Shown here piece after piece: positions 53,073 through 61,966 of a stretch of DNA of 64,000 nt (within the stretch, counting starts at the first letter, position 1; each line of letters starts with the position of its first letter). The DNA comes from Chitinophaga pinensis. GTDB taxonomy: Bacteria; Bacteroidota; Bacteroidia; Chitinophagales; Chitinophagaceae. The stretch is taken from positions 1 to 64,000 of the forward strand of contig CALQSB010000012.1 of the NCBI GenBank assembly GCA_943333125.1. The letters are read 5' to 3'. The notes beneath the pieces are model-generated. The model was not told the DNA's origin. It made no database searches and worked only from the letters and a program-made list of their open reading frames with translations. A program made the translations under genes and the position numbers.

Positions 53073-53754
53073 GAGACTTTATTTTTTTTCGAAAAAACAT
53101 TTTAATAATAACGGGAGCTGTTGTAATCACAACGATTCCGATTACAATAACTTCTAAATGTTTTTTAAGATCAAACCCAAAAGAGCTGAGGATAATTTTT
53201 TGTAAATAATGACCACCTATCAGCATACTGAAAACCCATGCCACGCAGCCTATAATATTATAAAATGAAAATTTAGCTCTGTTCATCTGAACAATACCTG
53301 CAATAATTGGAGCAAAAGTTCTTATAAAAGGAATAAATCTTGCGGCAATTATCGTTCCGGCACCGTGTTTATCATAAAAATCTTTGGCCTGATACAAATA
53401 TTTTTTCTTGAATAACAAACTGTCTTTCCGATCAAAAAGAAAAGGTCCGCTTTTTCTCCCAAACCAATACCCCACAGAATTACCAATGATGCCGGCAACA
53501 GAAATAAATCCACCCATAATTAATAAGTTCAAAATAGAACTATGCGTATTAATATTGAATGCGCTGTTTACTAAGTCATCGCTGTATATTCCGGAAACAA
53601 AAAGTAAAGAATCTCCGGGAAGAAAAAAACCAGCGAATAAACCCGTTTCTGCAAATACTACAAAAACGATAAACCATAGTCCGCCATTTTCAATATACCA
53701 CTGCGGTTGTAATAAATGAAGCCAGTTGAATGCTAAGAATATTGTTTCTGTCAT
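53065..53754 (-). CDS. DedA-family membrane protein
   Basis: 229 aa. Conserved features: FFLPGDSLLFVSG (G-x-x-x-P-G-x-x-x-L), GNSVGYWFGRKSGPFLF, DKHGAGTIIAARFIPFIRTFAPIIAG and FYNIIGCVAWVFSMLIGGHYLQ. DedA proteins act in undecaprenyl phosphate or phospholipid recycling and envelope homeostasis. It is the first gene of the pair with the MFS gene. A CCCCC/GGGGG repeat lies about 20 bp upstream of the ATG. Confidence 0.9.
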   Translation of the reverse strand: MTETIFLAFNWLHLLQPQWYIENGGLWFIVFVVFAETGLFAGFFLPGDSLLFVSGIYSDDLVNSAFNINTHSSILNLLIMGGFISVAGIIGNSVGYWFGRKSGPFLFDRKDSLLFKKKYLYQAKDFYDKHGAGTIIAARFIPFIRTFAPIIAGIVQMNRAKFSFYNIIGCVAWVFSMLIGGHYLQKIILSSFGFDLKKHLEVIVIGIVVITTAPVIIKMFFRKKIKSHE

Positions 53755-53774
53755 TTTTTTATGTTTTGGAAGCA

Positions 53775-53800
53775 GCCCCCTCGATCCCCCAAGGGGGAAG
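53775..53800. repeat. CCCCC/GGGGG repeat unit upstream of dedA
   Basis: GCCCCCTCGATCCCCC then AAGGGGGAAG, followed by the family tail TTGATTATGTTTTG. Its G-rich face points at the DedA start codon 20 bp away. Confidence 0.75.
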
Positions 53801-53864
53801 TTGATTATGTTTTGTTGGAAGACCTTACTTTCTTATTTTTTATTTATTATTATTTATTCTTTGT

Positions 53865-53930
53865 GTCACCCTTATAGGGTTCTTTTTCCATTTGTTGTTT
53901 TCTTTAGAATAATATCACCCCTACGGGGTT
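53865..53930. repeat. Two ACCC/GGGT hairpins
   Basis: ACCCT-TAT-AGGGT (53868-53880) and ACCCC-TAC-GGGGT (53917-53929), the second flanked by AATATC and AATT. They resemble the hairpin at 30352-30367. They fill the 271-bp gap between dedA and the symporter gene; nothing else is seen there. Confidence 0.65.
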
Positions 53931-54025
53931 AATTATAAATTCTGTTTTGGTCAAGTATTAGACTTTATTCTCCATTCAACACTCCACATTTATAATTCAA
54001 AATAACTCATTCAAAATTAAACATT

Positions 54026-55291
54026 CTACATTTTCAGCGCTCCTTCCCACTTACTAACGGCAGCGGTAGCCAGTGCATTTCCCAACACATTGGTCATGCT
54101 TCTGCCCATATCGCAAAAAGTATCAATAGCCAGTACCAATCCGATACCTTCGGGAGGTATTCCAAACATGCTGCCTGTAGCCAATACTACAACCAATGAA
54201 GCTCTTGGTACGCCGGCAATCCCTTTACTCGTAAGCATGAACACTAACAACATGGCAATCTGCGTACCCAGATGCTCTGTGATTGATGTTATATTGTAGG
54301 CCTGAGCTATGAACATGCTCGAAAAAGTCATGTACATCATACTTCCATCTAAATTAAAGGAGTAACCTAACGGCAAAGTAAAGGATACAATTTTATTATT
54401 GCATCCAAATCTTTCCATTTCTTCAACCAATTTTGGAAAAACGGCTTCACTACTGGCGGTATTGAAAGCTATAGCCATTGGAGATGACAATCTTTTCAAC
54501 AACACAAATAACCGGTGTTTTAAAATTAAATAACCAACGAGTAACAGTATTAACCATAATACTGCCAACCCAAGATAAAAAGATCCAATATAATAAGCGT
54601 ATGTTTTTAATATGCCCAATCCTTTTATAGAAATAACTCCTGTCATAGCACCAAAGACTCCGATTGGCGCGAGTTTCATTACATATCCGACCATCTTTAA
54701 AATGACATGAGTTAGAGAATCCAATGCATTGATAATGTTTTCTCCTTTCTTACCAATAGCGGTAAGTGCCACTCCAAAAAACACCGAGAAGATCACCAAC
54801 TGCAGAATTTCGTTATTGGCCATTGCTTCAAATACACTTCTTGGAAAAACATGCTCTACAAATTTATCTAATGAAAATTCTTTGGTCTTTCCCATTAAAT
54901 CTTTTGCCCCTTCAAGATCAGCATTGGAAATATTTACTCCTACGCCTGGTTTGGTTATCGTTACTAATATCAAGCCTAATGTCAAACTAATTAATGATGC
55001 AGAAATAAACCATAGCATTGCCTTGGCGCCTACTCTTCCCACCGTTTTCAAATCGCCCAGCTTAGCGATACCCACTACTAGCGTAGCGAATACCAGAGGA
55101 GAAATAATCATTTGCACCATTCTTAAAAAAATAGTGGCTAATAATTTTATTTTTGGTGAAAAGTTTTTTATGAATTCAGGGGAAGCATTGGTGTTAATCA
55201 GATATCCGACTAAGATTCCCAAAATCATGGCAACGATGATATAGATAGTAAGTCTATTTGTGTTTTTTTTCAGGGATTGATCAGAATGCAT
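54026..55291 (-). CDS. Dicarboxylate/amino acid:cation symporter (DAACS family)
   Basis: 421 aa. Secondary transporter for glutamate, aspartate or C4-dicarboxylates. Re-entrant loop AFNTASSEAVFPKLVEEM and the substrate/cation region LPLGYSFNLDGSMMYMTFSSMF are diagnostic, as are RMVQMIISPLVFATLVVGIAKL and AIDTFCDMGRSMTNVLGNALA. About eight TMs and two hairpins. Complete. Exact substrate cannot be read. Confidence 0.92.
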   Translation of the reverse strand: MHSDQSLKKNTNRLTIYIIVAMILGILVGYLINTNASPEFIKNFSPKIKLLATIFLRMVQMIISPLVFATLVVGIAKLGDLKTVGRVGAKAMLWFISASLISLTLGLILVTITKPGVGVNISNADLEGAKDLMGKTKEFSLDKFVEHVFPRSVFEAMANNEILQLVIFSVFFGVALTAIGKKGENIINALDSLTHVILKMVGYVMKLAPIGVFGAMTGVISIKGLGILKTYAYYIGSFYLGLAVLWLILLLVGYLILKHRLFVLLKRLSSPMAIAFNTASSEAVFPKLVEEMERFGCNNKIVSFTLPLGYSFNLDGSMMYMTFSSMFIAQAYNITSITEHLGTQIAMLLVFMLTSKGIAGVPRASLVVVLATGSMFGIPPEGIGLVLAIDTFCDMGRSMTNVLGNALATAAVSKWEGALKM

Positions 55292-55444
55292 AAACAGTTA
55301 TTGGTTTCGCAATATAATATATAAAAACGAATAGAAATGAGGCAACATCACTTTTAAAAAAAAGAAAAGTAATTAAATGAATTGTGTGATTGAACAAATA
55401 ATTCCTTATTTTTCGGAAATATTTTTTACCAAAAATTAAACTAA

Positions 55445-56926
55445 ATGGGATTATTTACAAAAAAACCAATTCATTCGCTTTTGGAAGAAGCCGGTGATTC
55501 TGAAAAAGGATTAAAGCGAACACTAACATCAGGTTCTCTGATCGCTCTTGGAATTGGTGCCATAATCGGCGCTGGTTTATTTGTTAGAACTGCTGCAGCT
55601 GCGGCTCAAAATGCCGGTCCGTCTGTAACACTGGGTTTTATCGTTGCCGCTATTGGTTGCGCACTTGCGGGTTTATGTTATGCAGAACTCTCTTCGTCTA
55701 TACCTATTTCAGGCAGTGCTTATACTTACACTTATGCTACAATGGGCGAATTCCTTGCATGGATTATTGGCTGGGATCTGGTACTGGAATATGCAGTAGG
55801 TGCCGCAACCGTAGGAATTGCCTGGAGTGAATATTTGAATAATCTGCTCACACAGGTTTTTCACATGAAAGCTATTGCTTATGAATGGTGCCACTCTCCT
55901 TTTGAACATTCAATACCAATTGATGGGATTGTTCATACCGGAATCATCAATTTACCTGCACTGGGAATTGTTACCCTTTTAAGTTTGTTATTAATTAAAG
56001 GAACACAGGAATCTGCTTTTGTAAATGGCGTTATTGTTATAACAAAAGTTTCCATTGTAATCCTTATCATCGTTTTTGGATGGGGATTTGTAAATCAATC
56101 CAATCTTACCCCTTATATTCCTGAACCTGCTATTTTTACAGACCATCAGGGTATTCAACATCATTTTGGTGGAATCATGGGCATATTGGGAGCTGCTGGT
56201 GTGGTATTTTTTGCCTTTATTGGATTTGATGCCGTAAGTACTGCTGCTCAGGAAACCAAGAATCCCAAAAAATCAATGCCTATTGGAATATTAGGATCAC
56301 TGGCGGTTTGTACCGTTCTTTATATTTTGTTTGCTCACGTACTTACTGGAATGGCTCCTGTTGAATTTTTCAGAACTGATGGCAAAGAAGCTTCTGTAGT
56401 TGCTGCTATAAATACATTCATGCCGGGTTACGCATGGTTAGGTAAATTAGTAACTGTTGCTATTTTGGCCGGATTCTCTTCTGTAATTCTGGTAATGCTT
56501 TTAGGACAAAGCCGTGTGTTTTATTCCATGAGCAAGGATGGATTATTACCTGCTACTTTCAGTCATCTGCATCCTAAGTTTAAAACACCATACAAAGCCA
56601 ATTTAATTATTTTGGTTCTCGTTGGTGGTTTTGCTGCTTTTGTACCTGGAGATATTGTTGGAGACATGACCAGTATCGGTACTTTATTTGCTTTTATTTT
56701 AGTTTGTGCTGCAGTAATTATTTTAAGAAAAACTAACCCCGAATTACATCGCGAATTTAAAACGCCTTTAGTACCATTAGTTCCGATTCTTGGCATTATC
56801 GTTTGTGCTGCGATGATCTTCGGTTTGGGCTGGACCAATTGGGCAAGATTGTTTGGATGGTTGGCCATTGGAATGATTATTTATTTTGGATACAGCAAGA
56901 AAAGAAGTCACTTAAAAGACAAATAA
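55445..56926 (+). CDS. APC-family amino acid permease (cationic amino acid transporter type)
   Basis: 493 aa with about 12 to 14 TM helices. ALGIGAIIGAGLFVRTAAAAAQNAGPS in TM1 (the G-x-G region), FFAFIGFDAVSTAAQETKNPKKSMPIGI in the middle and GQSRVFYSMSKDGLLPATFSHLHPKFKTPY are typical of YfnA/CAT transporters. Complete. A strong terminator follows at 56942-56976. Confidence 0.91.
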   Translation: MGLFTKKPIHSLLEEAGDSEKGLKRTLTSGSLIALGIGAIIGAGLFVRTAAAAAQNAGPSVTLGFIVAAIGCALAGLCYAELSSSIPISGSAYTYTYATMGEFLAWIIGWDLVLEYAVGAATVGIAWSEYLNNLLTQVFHMKAIAYEWCHSPFEHSIPIDGIVHTGIINLPALGIVTLLSLLLIKGTQESAFVNGVIVITKVSIVILIIVFGWGFVNQSNLTPYIPEPAIFTDHQGIQHHFGGIMGILGAAGVVFFAFIGFDAVSTAAQETKNPKKSMPIGILGSLAVCTVLYILFAHVLTGMAPVEFFRTDGKEASVVAAINTFMPGYAWLGKLVTVAILAGFSSVILVMLLGQSRVFYSMSKDGLLPATFSHLHPKFKTPYKANLIILVLVGGFAAFVPGDIVGDMTSIGTLFAFILVCAAVIILRKTNPELHREFKTPLVPLVPILGIIVCAAMIFGLGWTNWARLFGWLAIGMIIYFGYSKKRSHLKDK

Positions 56927-56941
56927 ATTGATCAGTTATAT

Positions 56942-56976
56942 TTCAAAGCCCACGAATTTAATTCGTGGGCTTTTTT
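56942..56976 (+). terminator. Terminator of the APC permease gene
   Basis: AAAGCCCACGAAT / ATTCGTGGGCTTT, 13-bp perfect stem with TTA loop followed by T3. Confidence 0.88.
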
Positions 56977-57212
56977 AAGGCACCCTGTCCCCCAAAGGGG
57001 GAACCTCTAAATAAACTGTATAAAAATGTGTGGAAAAATTCGTGCATTCATGCAAACCTAACCCCCATCCCTTCATGGCAGGCACGCCCAACCCTTCCCC
57101 AAGGGAGAAGGGAGCAATAAAAATTATATACTAAATTCAAGAAAGATTTTCGTGTAACTTTTTGCACTCGGACCTTCCTGAAAAAATTCGTGCATTCGTG
57201 GTTAAAGAAAAA

Positions 57213-57229
57213 CTCAGTCGGAGACTGAG
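57213..57229. repeat. CTCAGTC hairpin
   Basis: CTCAGTC-GGA-GACTGAG is a perfect 7-3-7 hairpin, a possible terminator-like structure without T-run. Confidence 0.55.
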
Positions 57230-57243
57230 GACTCTTGTAGACA

Positions 57244-57287
57244 CCGGTCGTTAGACCGGCGCCAATATCGTTAGACCGGCGCCAATA
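57244..57287. repeat. Tandem GTTA-loop hairpins
   Basis: Two perfect 20-bp tandem units (57248-57267, 57268-57287, starting TCGTTAGACCGGCGCC) and one hairpin CCGGTC-GTTA-GACCGG (57244-57259). The GTTA loop is shared with the 29-bp element at 51755 and 63838. Confidence 0.8.
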
Positions 57288-57290
57288 CGG

Positions 57291-57316
57291 AGTCCCCCTT
57301 GGGGGATTTAGGGGGC
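57291..57316. repeat. CCCCC/GGGGG unit overlapping the GH92 stop codon
   Basis: AGTCCCCCTTGGGGG then ATTTAGGGGGC. On the minus strand GCCCCCTAA gives the last codons Ala-Pro-stop of GH92. Confidence 0.8.
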
Positions 57317-60265
57317 ATCCACTTCCACTTCATCCATAAATATATGTGTATCACCTCCAGCCCCTTCATGCCAGGATGGAAGTTTGCCATATTGTTCCGC
57401 AATGATTTTTATATACCGACAAGTTTGTTTTTCAAATACCGCCTCTACTTTTTTCAACTGTAAAGCGAGATCTTCGATAGCAAGAAAGTTTTCTCCTGTA
57501 TACACCTGTTTAAAATTAATTCCATCAGTAGAAATAAGTACAGTTACTTTTTTGGGCATCACAATCCATACAGGAACATCCTGTATGAATCCAATAGAAA
57601 CTTTTGAGACATCAGTTGACTTTTTTAAATCTATAATAACATCAGGATTTTGTATTTGATAGCCCTGCCAATTGCCCATTCTCCAGTTTAATGTGCCATG
57701 GATACCATCAATCAATCCATCAGCACCACCACCATTGTACTGAGATTCATAGGTCGAATTCAATTTCACAGACCAGTCATTTGTTTTCTTCTTATAGACC
57801 GCTTTTGTAACAAAGCTTTTTAAATTATCCTTATCAACTGCGATGGCTTTTATTTCCATTGAGCCGTCAATTACAAATGGGTTTTTATACAAATTCATTT
57901 TTTCATCTGGAGTTGTGCCATTGGTGGAATAATAAATTTTTACCTCTTTTTGAGGACACGAAATCGAAATAGTTTTCTTACCAGTAAATGACATATTTCC
58001 ACCTTCAATAACAGGATTCAATACAATTTTCGCATCACTCATTTTTGACAATTCCACATCATTGTTCACGCGAGTAAAACATTTCGCCGGTTTATCTGTC
58101 ATATTAAATGTTATCAACCCTCCATTGGCAATATCAAAGTGATTAAGATAAGGATATTGCCATTCTGTTGGTTTTAAATGTTGAGATGTACTTAATAATG
58201 CATTTTGAATGTAAAAATTATTTTCATTTTTATTGACTGTATTGATTACAAATGACTTTCCATTTTCAAGATGAATTTGTGCCAGACTAAACTGAGGTGA
58301 TCCAATCATGTATTTATTATTTCCAGGAGTTACAGGATATATTCCTAAAGCGCTCATTACATACCAGGCGCTCATTTGTCCACAATCTTCATTACCAATC
58401 AAACCATCAGGAGAATTTTTATAGAAATCGTTCATTACTTTGTTGGCATAGAGTTGAGCTTTAGAAGGATTGCCTGTATAATCATAGAGATAAATGATAT
58501 GATGACTGGGTTCATTTCCATGTGCATACTGACCAATCAAGCCGGTGATATCACTTTGATCTCTTCCGGTAGTTTTTGAATTTTCGTTAAATAAATCATC
58601 AAGTTTACTTTCGAGATTTTTTTTGCCCCCCATCATAGAAATATACCCACTGATATCCTGTGGGAAATAAAATGAATATTGCCAGCTATTAGCTTCTGTA
58701 AAATGACCATTTACTTCTCGCGGATCGAATGGAGAAATCCAATCTCCATTTTTTCGGGCGCGCGCAAAGCCAACTTTAAAATCTATTACATTTTTATAAT
58801 ACTGAGCTCTTTTTATGAAATCAGCATAGACTTTATTGTTTCCAATTGACTTAGCAAACATGGCGATGCAATAGTCGTCATAGGCATATTCGAGACCTTT
58901 ACTTACACTTTCATGTTCATCTTCAACAGATATCATTCCATTTGAAATCAATGCAGGTAATCCCAGGTGATCCCAATTGGCCGACTTGATCATTGCTTCC
59001 AAAGCAAGTGTGGTATCAAACTGATTGATCCCTTTCATGTAGGCATCAACGATAACAGGCACGCTGTGATAACCAATCATACAATCAGTTTCACAAGAGG
59101 ATAATTCCCAAACAGGCAATCTTCCACCCTGCTGGTATTGCACCAGAAAAGTTTTGATGTAGTCCAATGTTCTTACTTTATCAATAATACTATATAAAGG
59201 ATGAGCTGCACGATAAGTATCCCAAAGTGAAAAAACAGAATAATAAGTAAAGCCCTCTGCTTTATGAATTTGATTATCTCTGCCCCGATATTGACCATCA
59301 ATATCCATATTAATATTGGGAACAATCGCGGTATGATATAATGCTGTATAGAAAACTGTCGCCTTGTTTTTATCCACTGATTTTAATTGAATTTCAATGC
59401 GGGACAATTCCTGATTCCATTTTGTTTCAGCAGCAGATTTAATCTTAGCAAAACTCTTATCAAAACTTTCTTCAAACATGTTTCTTCTCGCACCTTTTAC
59501 ATTAACCGGAGACAATGCGACCTTCACAAAAATATCTTTTGAAGCTGGGAGATCAAATGAAAAGAAGGCTTTGATGTTTTTTGAATTGTCAATGTTTTTA
59601 ATGTCGCTTCCTTGTAAAGTATCGTTGTTCCAAATTCCCATACTTTTTATAGGCGAAGAAAACGTCATGAAAAAATATTCATACTGATTGTCGGCCCAGG
59701 CCTTGCTTCTTCTTAATCCGGAAACGCTATATTCATCTTCTATTTTTAAAGAAGACTCAATCACTTCATCTCTGTGTTTCAAATCCAAAAGAATATAATT
59801 ATTATCCGTTTTTGAAAAAGTATAATGATGATAGCCTACGCGCTCAGTGGCCGTCAATTCAACGTCTACATTGTCATCAAGCAATTTTACTTTATAATAC
59901 CCAGGGGATGCGGATTCAGACTGATGCGAAAAAGATGATCCATAAATTTTATTATCGAATGAAGGAATGCCATTTGCAGGCATCAACAAAATATCTCCAT
60001 AATCAGTGCAGCCTGTACCGCTTAAATGTGTGTGTGTAAACCCATAAATAAAACTATCCGAATAATGATAGCCACCGCAACCATCCCATCCATCTAATCT
60101 GGTATCAGGACTTAATTGCACCATACCATGTGGCACAACCGCACCTGGATAGGTATGGCCGTGCCCCCCTGTTCCGATAAAAGGGTTTACATATTGATTG
60201 AAGTTCGTTTGTGAATAAACACCGGTGCTAATTAGCATAATGAATAGGAATAGAATTTTTCGCAT
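57308..60265 (-). CDS. GH92 family glycoside hydrolase (alpha-mannosidase type)
   Basis: 985 aa from ATG 60265 (signal peptide MRKILF...SQ). Secreted calcium-dependent exo-alpha-mannosidase family. N-terminal beta domain with YVNPFIGTGGHGHTYPGAVVPHGMVQLSPDTR; (alpha/alpha)6 domain with DTYRAAHPLY and GNEDCGQMSAWYVMSALGIYPVTPG (conserved acid region). A chitobiase-like CHB domain (IYYSTNGTTPDEKMNLYKNPF) and a C-terminal F5/8-type carbohydrate-binding domain (about 855-985) follow. The upstream ATG at 60295 lies before the signal peptide and is less likely. No SusC/SusD pair is nearby. Confidence 0.92.
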   Translation of the reverse strand: MRKILFLFIMLISTGVYSQTNFNQYVNPFIGTGGHGHTYPGAVVPHGMVQLSPDTRLDGWDGCGGYHYSDSFIYGFTHTHLSGTGCTDYGDILLMPANGIPSFDNKIYGSSFSHQSESASPGYYKVKLLDDNVDVELTATERVGYHHYTFSKTDNNYILLDLKHRDEVIESSLKIEDEYSVSGLRRSKAWADNQYEYFFMTFSSPIKSMGIWNNDTLQGSDIKNIDNSKNIKAFFSFDLPASKDIFVKVALSPVNVKGARRNMFEESFDKSFAKIKSAAETKWNQELSRIEIQLKSVDKNKATVFYTALYHTAIVPNINMDIDGQYRGRDNQIHKAEGFTYYSVFSLWDTYRAAHPLYSIIDKVRTLDYIKTFLVQYQQGGRLPVWELSSCETDCMIGYHSVPVIVDAYMKGINQFDTTLALEAMIKSANWDHLGLPALISNGMISVEDEHESVSKGLEYAYDDYCIAMFAKSIGNNKVYADFIKRAQYYKNVIDFKVGFARARKNGDWISPFDPREVNGHFTEANSWQYSFYFPQDISGYISMMGGKKNLESKLDDLFNENSKTTGRDQSDITGLIGQYAHGNEPSHHIIYLYDYTGNPSKAQLYANKVMNDFYKNSPDGLIGNEDCGQMSAWYVMSALGIYPVTPGNNKYMIGSPQFSLAQIHLENGKSFVINTVNKNENNFYIQNALLSTSQHLKPTEWQYPYLNHFDIANGGLITFNMTDKPAKCFTRVNNDVELSKMSDAKIVLNPVIEGGNMSFTGKKTISISCPQKEVKIYYSTNGTTPDEKMNLYKNPFVIDGSMEIKAIAVDKDNLKSFVTKAVYKKKTNDWSVKLNSTYESQYNGGGADGLIDGIHGTLNWRMGNWQGYQIQNPDVIIDLKKSTDVSKVSIGFIQDVPVWIVMPKKVTVLISTDGINFKQVYTGENFLAIEDLALQLKKVEAVFEKQTCRYIKIIAEQYGKLPSWHEGAGGDTHIFMDEVEVDAP

Positions 60266-60285
60266 TAGTATATTTTTGTTTGGTA

Positions 60286-60312
60286 GCCCCTTCAATCCCC
60301 CGAAGGGGGAAG
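60286..60312. repeat. CCCCC/GGGGG unit upstream of GH92
   Basis: GCCCCTTCAATCCCCC then GAAGGGGGAAG, 20 bp before the GH92 ATG with the G-rich face toward the gene. Confidence 0.75.
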
Positions 60313-60329
60313 TTGCTTATAATTTATTG

Positions 60330-60373
60330 TTTAAAACATTTTGAACTAATTGAACATTCCAAACATTTTAAAC
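60330..60373. repeat. TTGAAC word array
   Basis: TTTTGAACTAATTGAAC and neighbouring words, between the GC-rich unit and the ssb terminator. Confidence 0.55.
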
Positions 60374-60381
60374 TTTTTTTT

Positions 60382-60411
60382 TAAAAAAAAGCTTCCCATG
60401 AAGAGAAGCTA
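60382..60411 (-). terminator. Terminator of ssb
   Basis: On the minus strand AGCTTC and GAAGCT pair around nine bases, followed by T8. Confidence 0.8.
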
Positions 60412-60437
60412 AGTTATTAATTATTTCGAAGACATTT

Positions 60438-60869
60438 TTAGAATGGCAAATCGTCTTCAGATTTGGCTGAAGCCATTTCTACTGGAGCTTGATTAGTTGA
60501 GACATTACTTGCAGATGATGCATTAGAATAGCCTGATGTAGGAGATTCGTTACCGCTGTTGCCTAACAACTGAACATTCTGCACGCGCATTCTTAATGTA
60601 GCTGCTGGTTGTCCTTCTTTGTTGCTGTATGCATCTGCTTCTGGTGAACCTTCGGCATAAACCGTTCTTCCTTTGGTTAAATACTGAGCCACTGCAGTTC
60701 TATCTGTCCAGTACGCACATTCCACCCAGGTTGTTCTTTCTTTTTGATTTCCCTGTGCATCTTTGTAACGCTCCGTGTGGGCTACACTGAAGTTGATTAC
60801 ATTTTTTCCGTTTACTTCTTTTACAATGCAATCCTTTCCAAGGTTGCCAATGATCTGTAACTTAACCAT
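60438..60869 (-). CDS. ssb: Single-stranded DNA-binding protein
   Basis: 143 aa. OB-fold (1-105) with LQIIGNLGKDCIVKEVNGKNVINFSVAHTERY and WVECAYWTDRTAVAQYLTKGRTVYAEGSP, a Ser/Asn-rich linker (about 110-137), and the acidic C-terminal tip EDDLPF that binds partner proteins. Length is normal. It has its own terminator; it may be a second ssb copy. Confidence 0.94.
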   Translation of the reverse strand: MVKLQIIGNLGKDCIVKEVNGKNVINFSVAHTERYKDAQGNQKERTTWVECAYWTDRTAVAQYLTKGRTVYAEGSPEADAYSNKEGQPAATLRMRVQNVQLLGNSGNESPTSGYSNASSASNVSTNQAPVEMASAKSEDDLPF

Positions 60870-61040
60870 GTTTTTTGTTTTTAATTGTTATCGATGTATC
60901 TAATAATATTTTGAAGGTATGATTTTGCTAAAACAGATTTATTCATTTTGAGAGGCAGTTTTGCACAAGAAATGAACAGAAAATGTTTGGTGTTTGGTCG
61001 CTACACTCGTTTGGTGTTTATTGTTTGGCTTTGGTTGCTC

Positions 61041-61114
61041 GAAACCTTAAACCATTAGACTAAAGTAACAACTTAACATTTTGAAACTATTGAACTTTTT
61101 GAACCTTTGAAACA
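61041..61114. repeat. TTGAAC word array with TTTGG words before it
   Basis: TTTGGTGTTTGG-type words (60985-61035) and then TTTTGAAACTATTGAAC-type words. These fill the 253-bp gap between ssb and the S24 regulator gene. Confidence 0.55.
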
Positions 61115-61122
61115 AATAAACA

Positions 61123-61881
61123 CTAGTTCATCTTCTTCTTCATCGTGCTTACCTGATCCTGTAAATTATTAACCAGATTGGCCAGCGCATTTACATCCCA
61201 GCGCTGTTGTGAAGCTACTTTTCCGATAACTACCTGAGCCTGCCACAATTCAGCAATATCTTCTGAATTTATTTGGTAAGGCTGATAATTTGGATTATCA
61301 CTCTCCAGCGTAATTTTGTTTTTAGCTTTATTATTTTTTTGCATTCGCTTATATACTATACCCTCATTTTTACTCACTACAATATATGCCTGCCCATTTT
61401 TCACTTCGTCAAGCGTTTCTACTTTTTCGCCTACTATGATACTGCCACTTGGAGTAGGCAACATACTGTCTCCGATAATTTCGAAAGCCCTGTAATTACC
61501 ACCTGTTAACATCGGTATCGTAAATGTATTCAGTTCGTCAATAAATTCACTGTCGGCATAGCTTGCTAAATAACCAGCTGCTGCTTTTACAGGAACGAAG
61601 TGAATTACATTTCTATCCGTCGCCCCTATCTTCATCATTCTTCTTTTCTGTAAGTAGCCCCCAGTATTAACCGACTGGGATAAATCTTTCAGTAATAATT
61701 CGTCCAGTGAAAGCTTAAACATGTTGGCTACAATCTCCAGCACTTCAATTCTGGGATCAGCTCTTTCTTCTTCATAAGCTCCAATCAGAGAACGCTTAAT
61801 GCTTAATTTATTGGCAAATTCTTCTTGTGTCCATCCGCGCAGTTTGCGAAGATATTTGAGGTTTAATCCGGCTTTTGACAT
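61123..61881 (-). CDS. XRE-family regulator with S24 peptidase domain
   Basis: 252 aa. Helix-turn-helix LRKLRGWTQEEFANKLSIKRSLIGAYEEER (10-40), an Ala-Gly candidate self-cleavage site (Ala102-Gly103), and the S24 domain with Ser139 (IIGDSMLPT) and Lys178 (IVYKRM), the LexA/CI catalytic pair. It can thus respond to RecA-type signals by autocleavage. Candidate operators overlap its promoter at 61889-61915. No prophage genes are nearby, so a cellular stress role is likely. Confidence 0.88.
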   Translation of the reverse strand: MSKAGLNLKYLRKLRGWTQEEFANKLSIKRSLIGAYEEERADPRIEVLEIVANMFKLSLDELLLKDLSQSVNTGGYLQKRRMMKIGATDRNVIHFVPVKAAAGYLASYADSEFIDELNTFTIPMLTGGNYRAFEIIGDSMLPTPSGSIIVGEKVETLDEVKNGQAYIVVSKNEGIVYKRMQKNNKAKNKITLESDNPNYQPYQINSEDIAELWQAQVVIGKVASQQRWDVNALANLVNNLQDQVSTMKKKMN

Positions 61882-61888
61882 AACTAAA

Positions 61889-61915
61889 CTAATTTGATTA
61901 GCACAAATGTACTAA
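61889..61915 (-). promoter_or_regulatory. Promoter and candidate operators of the S24 regulator
   Basis: TACATTTG on the minus strand (61904-61911) matches TAnnTTTG. CTAAT-TTG-ATTAG (61889-61901) is a perfect palindrome at the start site, and TTAG...CTAA (61898-61915) is an imperfect one over the -7 element. Autorepression is inferred. Confidence 0.5.
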
Positions 61916-61966
61916 ATTATTTAGTTTATCAAAATTTATTTTTTTTCGCCACAAATTCACGAATAA

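Larger units (their letters stand above)
56977..57307. repeat. Hairpin-dense intergenic island without a gene
   Basis: Holds a TCCCCC-AAA-GGGGGA hairpin (56988-57002), CGTGCATTCATG-like words, a CCCTTCCCC/GGGAGAAGGG hairpin (57092-57112), CTCAGTC-GGA-GACTGAG (57213-57229), CCGGTC-GTTA-GACCGG (57244-57259), a 20-bp tandem duplication (57248-57287) and the CCCCC/GGGGG unit at 57291-57316. No ORF is supported. Confidence 0.75.

Noticed and set aside
60438-61881. Prophage remnant suggested by ssb plus an S24 regulator
   Set aside because: No integrase, structural phage gene or attachment repeat is nearby; both genes have ordinary chromosomal forms.
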